From Comamonadaceae bacterium OS-1 (GTDB lineage: Bacteria; Pseudomonadota; Gammaproteobacteria; Burkholderiales; Burkholderiaceae_C): 64,000 bases of DNA. The notes beneath the pieces are model-generated. The model was not told the origin of the DNA, searched no databases, and saw only the letters and a program-made list of their open reading frames with translations. The stretch covers positions 4,402,001 through 4,466,000 of the forward strand of contig AP026969.1 in NCBI GenBank assembly GCA_027923965.1. Direction: 5' to 3'. The translations under genes and the position numbers were made by a program. Shown here in pieces: positions 17,042 to 26,500 of the stretch. Every line of letters starts with the position of its first letter. Positions within the stretch are counted from its first letter, which is position 1.

Positions 17042-18415
17042 ATGAGCGTTCGCCCCCAAGACCCCTCCATGCTGGCGCTGTCGCTGCAGGCCACCGTGCT
17101 CTCGCATGCCCGCCTGCGCGAGGCGGCCACAGCGTTTGCCAGTGAAATCGCCAGCGCCCGGGGCTGCTCGCGGGTCAGCTTAGGGTTTGTCATCAACGGT
17201 TTCATTGCGCTGGTGGCGGTGTCGCACGGTGGCGACGAAGGCCTGGGCGGCAAGGCCTTCGCCAACCTGGCCGCCGCCATGGACGAAGCCGTAACCCAGG
17301 GCCACAGCGTGCAGTGGCCAGCCGAAGGTGCCCCGGCCATCCGGCTGGCGCACAGCCGCCTGGCCACCGGCGCGGTCGGCGGCGTGGCCACCGTGCCCAT
17401 CGTCTACATCGGCGAGGCCGTCGGCGCGGTGACCTGCGAGTGGTCAACCTGCCCGCCGGGCTTTGCGCTGCTGGTGCAGGAACTGGAAAACCTGGTGAGC
17501 CTGGCCGGGCCGGTACTGCACCTGATGCACCAGCGCGAGGCCCCCTTCGGTCGGCGCGTGGCCGACGCGCTGCGCCGCGGTGGCCACAGGCTGCGCTCGG
17601 CCGAGGGCGCGCGCATGCGCATTGGCGTGGCCCTGCTGCTGCTGGCCGCGGTGGCCATGCTGGCCTTGCCCGTGGCGCACCGGGTGGGAGGCCGTGCGCA
17701 TATCGAAGGCGAACAGCAGCGCTCGCTGGTGGCACCCGTGGACGGTTTTCTCAAGGCGGCCCACGCCCGCCCTGGCGACCGCGTCACGGCCGGGCAGTTG
17801 CTGGTCGAAATGGCCGACCAGGACCTGGCGTTGCAGCGGCGCAAATGGGCCAGCGACCTGGGCCAGCAGGAAAACGCTTACGCCAGCGCCGTGGCCCGTG
17901 CCGACCGGGCGGCGATGGTCATCGCCCTGGCCCGCGCCGACGAAGCCCGGGTACACCTGGAGCTGGTCGACGCCGAGCTGGCCCGTTCACGCATCCTGGC
18001 ACCATTCGACGGCATCGTGGTCGACGGCGACCTGAGCCAATCCCTGGGCGCGCCGGTGGAGCGCGGCAAGCCGCTGATGGTGATGGCCCCGCTGGAGCGC
18101 TACCGCGTCGTGGTGCAGGTCGATGAACGCGACATCGCGGACGTAAAGACCGGCCAGCAAGGCACGCTGGCGCTGTCCGCCCTGCCATGGGACGCGCTGT
18201 CCATCCGCGTCACGCGCATCACGCCGGTGGCGCACGCGGAGGAAGGGCGCAATGTGTTCGATGTGGAAACCGACATCGCCGCCGATGCCGCCCGCATCCG
18301 CCCCGGGCTGGAGGGCGTGGCCAAGATCACCGTGGGCCAGGCACCGCTGGCCTGGGTGTGGTCGCACCGCCTGGTCGATTGGGTCCGGCTCTCCGTCTGG
18401 GGCTGGATGCCCTAG
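17042..18415 (+). CDS. GAF-domain/HlyD membrane-fusion protein
   Basis: The 457-residue protein is a fusion. Residues 1 to about 170 look like a cytoplasmic GAF-type sensor (RGCSRVSLGFVINGF, GVATVPIVYIGEAVGAVTCE). Residues about 192-212 form one membrane helix (GVALLLLAAVAMLALPVA). The rest is an HlyD-type periplasmic adaptor with a lipoyl hairpin (LVAPVDGFLKAAHARPGDRV), a short coiled coil and a beta-barrel (ILAPFDGIVVDGDL). HlyD adaptors normally lack a large cytosolic sensor. First gene of a six-gene operon, 18 bp ahead of the M50 gene. It probably couples an intracellular signal to export across the inner membrane; the ligand is unknown. Confidence 0.8.
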   Translation: MSVRPQDPSMLALSLQATVLSHARLREAATAFASEIASARGCSRVSLGFVINGFIALVAVSHGGDEGLGGKAFANLAAAMDEAVTQGHSVQWPAEGAPAIRLAHSRLATGAVGGVATVPIVYIGEAVGAVTCEWSTCPPGFALLVQELENLVSLAGPVLHLMHQREAPFGRRVADALRRGGHRLRSAEGARMRIGVALLLLAAVAMLALPVAHRVGGRAHIEGEQQRSLVAPVDGFLKAAHARPGDRVTAGQLLVEMADQDLALQRRKWASDLGQQENAYASAVARADRAAMVIALARADEARVHLELVDAELARSRILAPFDGIVVDGDLSQSLGAPVERGKPLMVMAPLERYRVVVQVDERDIADVKTGQQGTLALSALPWDALSIRVTRITPVAHAEEGRNVFDVETDIAADAARIRPGLEGVAKITVGQAPLAWVWSHRLVDWVRLSVWGWMP

Positions 18416-18433
18416 ACCCCACCCTGCCGCAGC

Positions 18434-20602
18434 ATGGAAACCTCCCTCTTCAGCCCCCGCTGGTACCGCGTCGCCGGATTGCGGCCCCAGCTGCGCGCAC
18501 AGGTGGACCTGCAGCGGCAGGTGCAGCGCGGCACGCCGTGGTACGTGCTGCAGGACCGCAGCAGCGACAACGTGCGCCGCCTGAACGCGGCGGGCTACGC
18601 CTTCCTGGGCCGCTGCGACGGTTCGGTGACGGTGCAGCAGGTGTGGGACGCGCAGATGGCCGACCAGCCTGAGGGAGCCATGTCGCAGGACGAAGTGATC
18701 GAGCTGCTGGTAGCCCTGCATGGCCGTGGGCTGATCCAGTTCGACGTGATGCCCGACGTGGAAAACCTGTTCCACGCGCAAGACCGGCGGCAGCGCCGCC
18801 GCCGCCGTGGTGGTGTCAACCCGATGGCTTTCCGGCTCACGCTGGGCGACCCTTCGCGCGCACTCGACCGGTTGGCCCGGCTGGTACCACTGCTGTTCTC
18901 GGCTACCGGCCTGGGCCTGTGGTGCGTGGCCGTACTCGCCGCCACCTTGGCCGCCGCCGTGCACTGGAACGAATTGCTACCGTATGCCGACAAGGTGATA
19001 CGTTCGCCAGGCTACCTGCTGACGGCCTGGCTGATGTACCCGCTGATCAAGACCGTGCACGAAGTGGCCCACGCGCTGGCCTTGCGCCACTACGGCGAAC
19101 AGGTGCGGCTGGCCGGTATCACGCTGATCCTGCTCAACCCGGTTCCCTTTGTCGATGCCTCAGCCGCTGACGGCTTGCGCAGCCGCCACCAGCGTGCCCT
19201 GGTGAGCGCAGCCGGCATCATGGCCGAGCTGTTCATCGCCGCCGGGGCCATGGCGGTGTGGCTGGCGGTGCAGCCCGGGCTGGTGCGCGACGTGGCCTTC
19301 ATCACCATGCTCATTGGTGGTCTGTCCACGCTGCTCACCAACGGCAATCCGCTGCTGCGCTACGACGGCTACTATGTTTTTTGCGACCTGCTGGACCTGC
19401 GCAATCTGGCCACGCGCAGCGGCCGCTACTGGACCGAAGGGCTGGCCCGCCACCTGTTCGGCATCCACGCGCCAGCCCCGCTCGACCTGTTGCCCGGCGA
19501 ACGCTTCTGGCTGCTGGTCTATGCGCCGCTGTCCTGGGTGTACCGGCTGGTGCTGTCGGTGGCGGTGGGGCTGTGGGTGGGCAGCTTTTCTTCGCTGGTG
19601 GGCTTTTTTGTCGGACTGATGATGCTGATCGCCAACATCGGCCTGCCGCTGTGGCGCGTGCTGCAGATGCTGCGCACCGCCAGCAGCGAAGACGGCGTGC
19701 GCCACCGCGTCGCCTGGCGTGCTGGCGCAGTGGCCCTGGTCTTGGTGGGCCTGCTTGGCTGGCTGCCCCTGCCGGACCGCACCCTGGCCGAAGGCGTGGT
19801 CTGGTTGCCCGAACAGGCGCAGATCCGTGCCGACACCGACGGTTTTATCCAGGCTCTGCATGCGCGCAATGGCCAGCGCGTCAAGACCGGCGAGCTGATC
19901 GCCACCCTGGACGACCCGCAACTCACCGCGCAGCGCGCCACGCTGAACGCCGATGCCGCCGAACTCGACGTGCTGCTGTTCCGCGCCATCGCCACCGCAC
20001 CCCAGGATGCCCCCGACCTACGCGAACGCCTGGCCTATGCGCAAGCCGAACTGGCGCGGGTGGACGACAAGCTCGCCCGGCGCGAAATCCGGGCGCAAAG
20101 CGACGGCCTGCTGGTGCTGCCGCACGAGGACGAAGTGGTCGGCCAGTTCCACCAGCGCGGCGACCGCATCGGGTACCTGCTCACCGCAGCCCCCACCGTG
20201 GTGCGCGTGGCGCTACCGCAGCAGGAGGCAGATCTGGTGCGTGGCCACCCCTCCGCAGTGCAGGTCCGCCTGGCCGACAGCTCCGCCCACGTGCTCCCGG
20301 GCCGCATTGCCGCCAGCGTGCCTGGGGCGGCCATGCGCCTGCCCAGCGCCGCGCTGGGCGACACCGCGGGCGGACGCATCGCCACCGACAGCAGCGACAA
20401 GGACGGCCTCACGCCACGACAACCGGTGGTGGTGATGGACGTGGAGCTGGCCCGCCCTAACGCCGCCACCGCCGCCGATGCCAGCGACCGGGTCGGCGCG
20501 CGCGCCCTGGTGCGCTTCGACCACGGCACCCGGCCCATCGCCGCGCAGGCCATGCGCCAGCTACAGCAGTTGTTCCTCGGCCACTTCAACCCCTCCACAT
20601 GA
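18434..20602 (+). CDS. PqqD-like / M50 metallopeptidase / HlyD fusion protein
   Basis: The 722-residue product has three parts. The N-terminal ~110 residues resemble a PqqD peptide-binding domain (RRLNAAGYAFLGRCDG, VIELLVALHGRGLIQ). The central multi-pass membrane region carries the site-2-protease zinc site: HEVAH at 209-213 and NPLLRYDGYY at 305-314. After the last helices comes a lipoyl/HlyD domain (from about residue 455, IRADTDGFIQALHARNGQRV) with coiled coil and barrel. It resembles the family annotated as putative peptide zinc metalloproteases in peptide-export loci. It overlaps the SecA-like gene by 4 bases (ATGA). Whether it cleaves the giant protein or acts as an exporter adaptor is unknown. 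Confidence 0.82.
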   Translation: METSLFSPRWYRVAGLRPQLRAQVDLQRQVQRGTPWYVLQDRSSDNVRRLNAAGYAFLGRCDGSVTVQQVWDAQMADQPEGAMSQDEVIELLVALHGRGLIQFDVMPDVENLFHAQDRRQRRRRRGGVNPMAFRLTLGDPSRALDRLARLVPLLFSATGLGLWCVAVLAATLAAAVHWNELLPYADKVIRSPGYLLTAWLMYPLIKTVHEVAHALALRHYGEQVRLAGITLILLNPVPFVDASAADGLRSRHQRALVSAAGIMAELFIAAGAMAVWLAVQPGLVRDVAFITMLIGGLSTLLTNGNPLLRYDGYYVFCDLLDLRNLATRSGRYWTEGLARHLFGIHAPAPLDLLPGERFWLLVYAPLSWVYRLVLSVAVGLWVGSFSSLVGFFVGLMMLIANIGLPLWRVLQMLRTASSEDGVRHRVAWRAGAVALVLVGLLGWLPLPDRTLAEGVVWLPEQAQIRADTDGFIQALHARNGQRVKTGELIATLDDPQLTAQRATLNADAAELDVLLFRAIATAPQDAPDLRERLAYAQAELARVDDKLARREIRAQSDGLLVLPHEDEVVGQFHQRGDRIGYLLTAAPTVVRVALPQQEADLVRGHPSAVQVRLADSSAHVLPGRIAASVPGAAMRLPSAALGDTAGGRIATDSSDKDGLTPRQPVVVMDVELARPNAATAADASDRVGARALVRFDHGTRPIAAQAMRQLQQLFLGHFNPST

Positions 20603-22572
20603 ACGCCAGCACCCTGCCCATCCCCGGCCTGCGCTGGGGCCACTACCCGGAACGCAGCGAGCCCTCGGGCCTGCGCCCGTGGCGGCGCGCGCCCCTGCTG
20701 GCGTGGGGCTGGCCGGGGGGACTGCGTAGCCGCGCAGAACAGGCGGCCCACCAGGCCACGGCCCTGCAAGGCTTGTCGGCACAGGCCTTCGCGGCACAGG
20801 GCGATGCCTTGCAGCAGCGCATGCTACAGCAGGGCTGGCAGCGCGAGGTACTGGTGCAGGCCTGTGCCCATGCGGCTGAGGCGGCGCGGCGCGCACTGGG
20901 CTGGGTGGCCTATGTGGAGCAACTGATGGCCGCGCTGGCCCTGCTGGACAACCAGATGGCGGAGATGGCCACCGGCGAAGGCAAGTCGCTGGCCGCGGCG
21001 CTGGCCGCCGGCGTGGGCGCACTGGCCGGCATTCCGGTGCACGTGCTCACGGCCAACGACTACCTGGTCGAACGCGATGCCAACACCTTCGCGCCGTTTT
21101 ACGCACTGCTGGGCTTGCGCGTGGCTTTCGTCACGGCACGCCAGTCTGCCGAGACACGCCGCGTTGCCTATGCGCAGCCGGTGGTCTACGCCACGGCGCG
21201 GGAAGTGGCGTTCGACTACCTGCGCGACCGATTGCGCCATGGCGCACCTCAGCGGGCCCTGCAGCGCCGGGTACAGGCACTGGCCGCCCCCGATGGGGCG
21301 CAGCCGCTGCTGCGCGGGTTGTGCATGGCGGTCATCGACGAGGCCGACAACATCCTGATCGACGAGGCGCAGATGCCCCTGGTCCTGACCCGCGAAGTGG
21401 CGCACGCCAGCGACCGGGCCTTCCTGTGGCAGGCGTATGCCCTGTCGGCCCGCCTGGCCGCCGAGGTGGACTACCGGCTGCAGGCAGACACGCACCGCGT
21501 GCAGCTCACCGAGGCGGGCCGCGCGCGCATCGGCACACTCACGGCCCCTCTAGGCCCGTTGTGGCTGAATGCGCGCCACCGCGATGAAACCCTGGCCACC
21601 GCACTCACCGCGCGGCATGCGCTGGCGCGCGACCGCGACTACGTGCTCATGCCGTCGGCAGACGTACAGGGCGGCCAGGAAATCGTGATCGTTGACACGG
21701 TCAGTGGCCGCATTGCCGAGGGCCGCAAGTGGTCGCGCGGCCTGCATGCGCTGGTGTCCATCAAGGAAGGCTGCAAAGTGCCCGCTGAGATGGAGACCCT
21801 GGCGCAGATCACTTTCCAGCGCTTCTTCCGCCGCTACCACCGCCTGGGTGGCATGAGCGGCACCTTGTTTGAGGCACGGGCCGAATTGCGCTCCTTGTAC
21901 GGCTGCGGCATGGTGCAGGTGCCGCTGCGGCTACCCAGCCAACGCCTGGCCTGGCCAGCGCGCCTGTATGCCGATGATTCCGCACGGTGCCGCGCCGCGG
22001 TGGAGCGCACGCGTGCTCTGGTCGCTACGGGCCGCCCGGTGCTGATCGGCTGCGATTCGGTTGAAGCCTCCCAGGCCATGGCCCAGGCATTGGGCCAGGC
22101 CGGCATCGCCCACGCGGTACTGAACGCACACTTCGATGCCGAAGAGGCCGACATCGTGGCGCGCGCCGGGCAGCGTGGCCAGGTCACCGTGGCCACCAAC
22201 ATGGCCGGGCGCGGCACCGACATCCACGTCGATGCCGCTGCCCTGGCCGCGGGCGGCCTGCATGTACTGAGCTGCCAGCGCAATGCGTCCCAACGCCACG
22301 ACCGCCAGCTCCTGGGCCGCGCGGCACGCCAGGGCGAGCCCGGCAGCGGCGAAGTCTGGCTGGTGCTGAACCCAAACGACATGTACACCAGCGGCCTGCG
22401 TAGCCTGGCATCCCCCGATGGCCAGATGCCCGTGCCCGCCTGGCTGCAAACCCTGTGGAGGCAGGCCGCCCAGTATCGGGAAGAAAGCCGCCGGGTCCGC
22501 CGTCGCCGCCAACTGTTCCGAAACGACCTGGCCATGGACGACGGCCTGTCTTTCTGTGGATCGACCGAATGA
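20599..22572 (+). CDS. Second SecA-like preprotein translocase ATPase
   Basis: This 657-residue SecA paralogue is much shorter than housekeeping SecA (about 900). It has Walker A ATGEGKS at 124-130, HVLTANDYLVERDA, Walker B/DEAD region VIDEADNILIDEAQMPL at about 245-261, and motif VI NMAGRGTDIHVD around 534. The C-terminal zinc-binding CxCxSG tail that binds SecB and lipids is absent; the protein ends in a basic segment (ESRRVRRRRQLFRNDLAMDD). Start and stop overlap the flanking genes by 4 bases each. Presence in this operon suggests an accessory SecA dedicated to the giant protein. It is not the cell's main SecA. Confidence 0.88.
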   Translation: MNASTLPIPGLRWGHYPERSEPSGLRPWRRAPLLAWGWPGGLRSRAEQAAHQATALQGLSAQAFAAQGDALQQRMLQQGWQREVLVQACAHAAEAARRALGWVAYVEQLMAALALLDNQMAEMATGEGKSLAAALAAGVGALAGIPVHVLTANDYLVERDANTFAPFYALLGLRVAFVTARQSAETRRVAYAQPVVYATAREVAFDYLRDRLRHGAPQRALQRRVQALAAPDGAQPLLRGLCMAVIDEADNILIDEAQMPLVLTREVAHASDRAFLWQAYALSARLAAEVDYRLQADTHRVQLTEAGRARIGTLTAPLGPLWLNARHRDETLATALTARHALARDRDYVLMPSADVQGGQEIVIVDTVSGRIAEGRKWSRGLHALVSIKEGCKVPAEMETLAQITFQRFFRRYHRLGGMSGTLFEARAELRSLYGCGMVQVPLRLPSQRLAWPARLYADDSARCRAAVERTRALVATGRPVLIGCDSVEASQAMAQALGQAGIAHAVLNAHFDAEEADIVARAGQRGQVTVATNMAGRGTDIHVDAAALAAGGLHVLSCQRNASQRHDRQLLGRAARQGEPGSGEVWLVLNPNDMYTSGLRSLASPDGQMPVPAWLQTLWRQAAQYREESRRVRRRRQLFRNDLAMDDGLSFCGSTE

Positions 22573-23483
22573 AAACACACAACCACCCACGCCGGTTTTC
22601 CGTCTTCCGACAACCGGCCAGCTTCCTGGCGACATGGTTGGGCCTGTGCCTGGGCTGTCAAGTGGCCGCCCAGCCTGTGCCCACTGCTCCACCCCCCGCA
22701 TCCATGGCATCGCTTGCCTGCCTGATCCTGCCCGAGCGGGTAGCCGACATCGGCAGCGCTGTGATCGGCATCGTAGACACCATCGAGGTGGAACGCGGTG
22801 ACACGGTACGCAAGGGCCAGGTACTGATCCGCATGCGCGCCGAAGTGGAACGGGCCAACAACGAGGTCGCGCGCTCACGGGCCCTGAGCGAGGCCGAGCT
22901 GCGCGGTGCGTTGGCGGCACGCGATCTGGCCCAGCTCAAGCTGGACCGCGCGCACTCGCTGAAGGCCGAGAACTTCATCTCGACGCAGGCTGTCGAACAA
23001 GTCCAGGCCGAATTGCGCGTGGCGCATGAAAAGGTAGCCCAGGCCCGCGAGAACCTGCGCACGCTGGCGCAGGAGGTGCACATGTCCGACGCGCAAACGG
23101 CACAACGCATTTTGCGCAGCCCGTTCGACGGCGTGGTGACCGAACGCTACGCCAACCCCGGCGAACGTTTCGAGGACAAGCCGCTGCTCAAGGTGGCGGC
23201 CATCCACCAGCTGCGCGTGGAGGTGGTGGCACCGACGGCGCTGTTCGGCAGCCTCAAGACAGGTCAAGAGGTGATGGTGTCGCCCGAGTTGCCAGGTGCC
23301 GCACCGCGCAGCGCGCGCATCGCCCAGATTGACCGCGTGCTCGACCCGGCCAGCAATACCTTCCGGATGCGGCTGGACCTGCCCAATGCCGATGCCAGCC
23401 TGCCCGCCGGCCTGCGCTGCAAGGTGGACCTCGGCCTGCGGGCGGCCAAGACAGCGGCACCACCGGCTTCCGCCGCGCGCTGA
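22569..23483 (+). CDS. Periplasmic adaptor (RND/HlyD-type membrane-fusion protein)
   Basis: The ATG at 22569 overlaps the SecA-like stop (ATGA) and gives a 304-residue protein; the longer frame to 22455 is antiparallel filler. An N-terminal hydrophobic segment (ASFLATWLGLCLGCQVAAQP) looks like a signal peptide cleaved near AAQ. The mature protein has a lipoyl half-motif (IGIVDTIEVERGDTVRKGQV), an alpha-helical hairpin (about 95-175), the second lipoyl half (ILRSPFDGVVTERYANPGER) and a beta-barrel domain. By family it bridges an inner-membrane pump and an outer-membrane channel. No RND pump or TolC-like gene is next to it, so its partners are probably the other operon products. Confidence 0.85.
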   Translation: MKTHNHPRRFSVFRQPASFLATWLGLCLGCQVAAQPVPTAPPPASMASLACLILPERVADIGSAVIGIVDTIEVERGDTVRKGQVLIRMRAEVERANNEVARSRALSEAELRGALAARDLAQLKLDRAHSLKAENFISTQAVEQVQAELRVAHEKVAQARENLRTLAQEVHMSDAQTAQRILRSPFDGVVTERYANPGERFEDKPLLKVAAIHQLRVEVVAPTALFGSLKTGQEVMVSPELPGAAPRSARIAQIDRVLDPASNTFRMRLDLPNADASLPAGLRCKVDLGLRAAKTAAPPASAAR

Positions 23484-23501
23484 ACACCAGCTGGTTCCAC
23501 C

Positions 23502-26500
23502 ATGGTTGACCCCAATCGCCACCGCCGCGCCGTCCTCGAAGACGTGGAGCCGCGCATCCTCTACGCCGCAGACCATCCGGTTGCCGCCGTGGCTGCGCCG
23601 CTGCTGGAGCAGGCTGCGGCCACAGTGGCGCGGGCCGAAACCCAGCCCGAGGCCGTGGCACCGCGTGATGCCAGGGAGCTGGTGTTCATCGACGAACGCG
23701 TGCCCGATGCCGACCTGTTGATCGCCGACATCACCGCGCAAGCAGCCGCAGGACGGCAAATAGAGGTGCTGCGCATCGGCGCAGACGATGACGGCATCGC
23801 GTGGGTCTCGGCCACCTTGGCCGAACGCAGCGATGTCACTGCCGTGCATGTGGTGGCGCACGGCAGCGCGGGCAGCGTAACGCTGGGCAACACCACGCTG
23901 GACCAGGACGCGCTGCTGCTGCGCGCAGGCGAAATCGCCGCCTGGGGCGACCACCTGGGCGGCGATGCCGACCTGCTGCTCTACGGTTGCGACGTGGCCA
24001 GCACGGCGAACGGCCAGGCGCTGGTGCAAAACCTGGCGCAGCTGACGGGGGCCGACGTGGCCGCTTCCGACAATCTGACGGGTGCAGCCGGGCTCGGCGG
24101 CGACTGGGTACTGGAGATGCATACCGGCACCATCCAGTCTGCCAGCGCAATCGACGCGGCCGGGCAAGCCGCATTCGACGCGGTGCTGGCCACCTACACC
24201 GTCTCCAACACCAACGACAGCGGCGCGGGTTCATTGCGCCAGGCCATCATCGATGCCAATGCCAACGCGGGCACCGACACCATCAACTTCACCATCCCGG
24301 GCACTGGCATACACACCATCGCGCTGACCTCCGTTTTACCCAGCATCACCGGAACGGTGATCCTGGATGCCACCACAGACGACAGCTTCGCCGCCAATGG
24401 CAACAAGCCCGCCATCGTGCTCGACGTTGGCGGTATTGCGTCCAGCGTGGGACTAGAGCTGACTGGCACGGCGGACGGTTCCACTATCCGCGGCCTGGTC
24501 ATCAACAACTATAGAACTGCCGGCATCCAGATTGATGCCGGATCCGACGGCCATACGATTGCCGGTAACTACATCGGCACCATCGATGCAACGGGTGGCT
24601 CGGCATCCACGTCCACTGCGGGCTATGGCATCTCGATCGCCGGCGCAGCAAACAATGTGGTCGGCGGTGCCACTGCGGCCGACCGCAATGTCATCACCGG
24701 TACCAGCGCTGCAGCCAGCCCCTTTTATGACGGCCCAGGTAGCGCCGTCTACATCAACGGCGCTGCTTCGTCTAACCAGATCAGCGGCAACTACCTGGGT
24801 ACGGACGCAACGGGTGCTACGGCGCTGACGGGGGCACGCCAAGGTGTTTACGTCGGCGGAAGTGCTGCCAGCACGGTCGTCCAAAACAACGTTGTTGCAG
24901 CTGATGGCACGATTGGTCTGCAAATCGAATCCAGCGGTACCGGTAACCTGATCCAGGGCAACCGGGTCGGCGTTACGGCCAGCGGTAACGCTGTGCTGAG
25001 CGCCTCTAACGCGGGTATCTACGTCGAGGTCGGCAACGGCAACACGGTCAAGAACAACTGGCTTGCCAACGGTCTGATTGGAGTTTGGCTGGGCAGCAAC
25101 GTCAGCAATACGACCGTCCAGGGTAACCGCATCGGCACAGACCTTACGGGCACGCTGAACTGGGGCAGCAGACAACATGGCGTTAATCTGCAGACCAATA
25201 ACAACAACAACCTCATAGGTGGCACCGGGGCAGGCGACGGCAATATCATCGCATTCAGCAACCAAAATGCCAGCACTGGCAATGCCATCACCCTCTACAC
25301 GGGCACCGGCAATGCCTTCCTCGGCAACAGCATCTACAGCACCACCACAGGGACAAGTGGCCTGGGCATTGACCTCGATGCAGCCAACGGCAACGTGACC
25401 GCCAACGATGCGGGTGACGTAGACACCGGCCCCAATAATTTGCAGAACTTTCCGGTGCTTACGTCGGCGAAGACCGACGGCAGCACCTCCGTCTATGTTG
25501 CTGGAACGCTCAGCACCAACACCGGCACCAACTATTACCGCGTCGAATTTTTTGCCTCGCCCACTGGCAATGCCAGTGGCTACGGCGAGGGCAAGACCTA
25601 CTTGGGCTTCGTCAATGTGCCGACCACAGGCGGCACGGGCACGTTTTCCACCACTTTGTCGGCCGCCGTATCCGTGGGTTACGTGATTTCGGCCACGGCC
25701 ACCCGCTCCGCTGCAGGTTACGCTACCTTCACCGACACCTCGGAGTTCTCTCAGGCCGTCTCGGCGACGGTGCTAGTCAACACCATTGCTGTGGATACCG
25801 CGGCTGACACCCTCGATGGAGATACTTCCAGTCTGACCGCCCTGCTGGCCAACAAAGGTGCCGACGGCTTCATCTCGCTGCGCGAGGCCATTACCGCGGC
25901 CAACAATACCGCCAATGGGACGCAGCCCGACCGCATCAACTTCAACATCACAGGCACTGGGGTACACACGATCACGCTGTCCAGCTTGCTCCCCACGATC
26001 ACGGATGCGGTGACCATCGATGCCACAACCGACGACAGCTTTGCGGCCAATGGCAACAAGCCAGCCATCGTGCTCAACGGCAATAACAAAAACGGCACCG
26101 GCCTGAGGCTGTCTAGCACGGCAGACGGCTCAACCATCCGCGGACTGGTCATACAGCACTTCAACAGCGACGCAATCACCATCGACAGCGGCTCCGATGG
26201 CAACACTATCGCTGGCAACTTCATCGGCAGCCTCTCTGCCACCGGCAGCAGCGGCGGGACCGGCAGCAACGGCGCGGCCATCTATGTGCAAGGCGCCAAC
26301 AACGTCATTGGTGGCACTACCGCGGCCGACCGCAACGTGATATCGGGCAACCTCAACGGTGTGGTGATAGGGGGTGCCAGCGCCACCGGCAATGAGGTCG
26401 TCGGCAACTTCATCGGTACCGATTACGCGGGCAACACCGCCATTGCCAACACCTTCGACGGCATACGCATCCAGGCCGGGGCCACGTCGAACACTATCGG

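Noticed and set aside
20599..22572. Housekeeping secA
   Set aside because: It is too short, lacks the C-terminal zinc motif and is embedded in an accessory operon; the main secA should be elsewhere in the genome.
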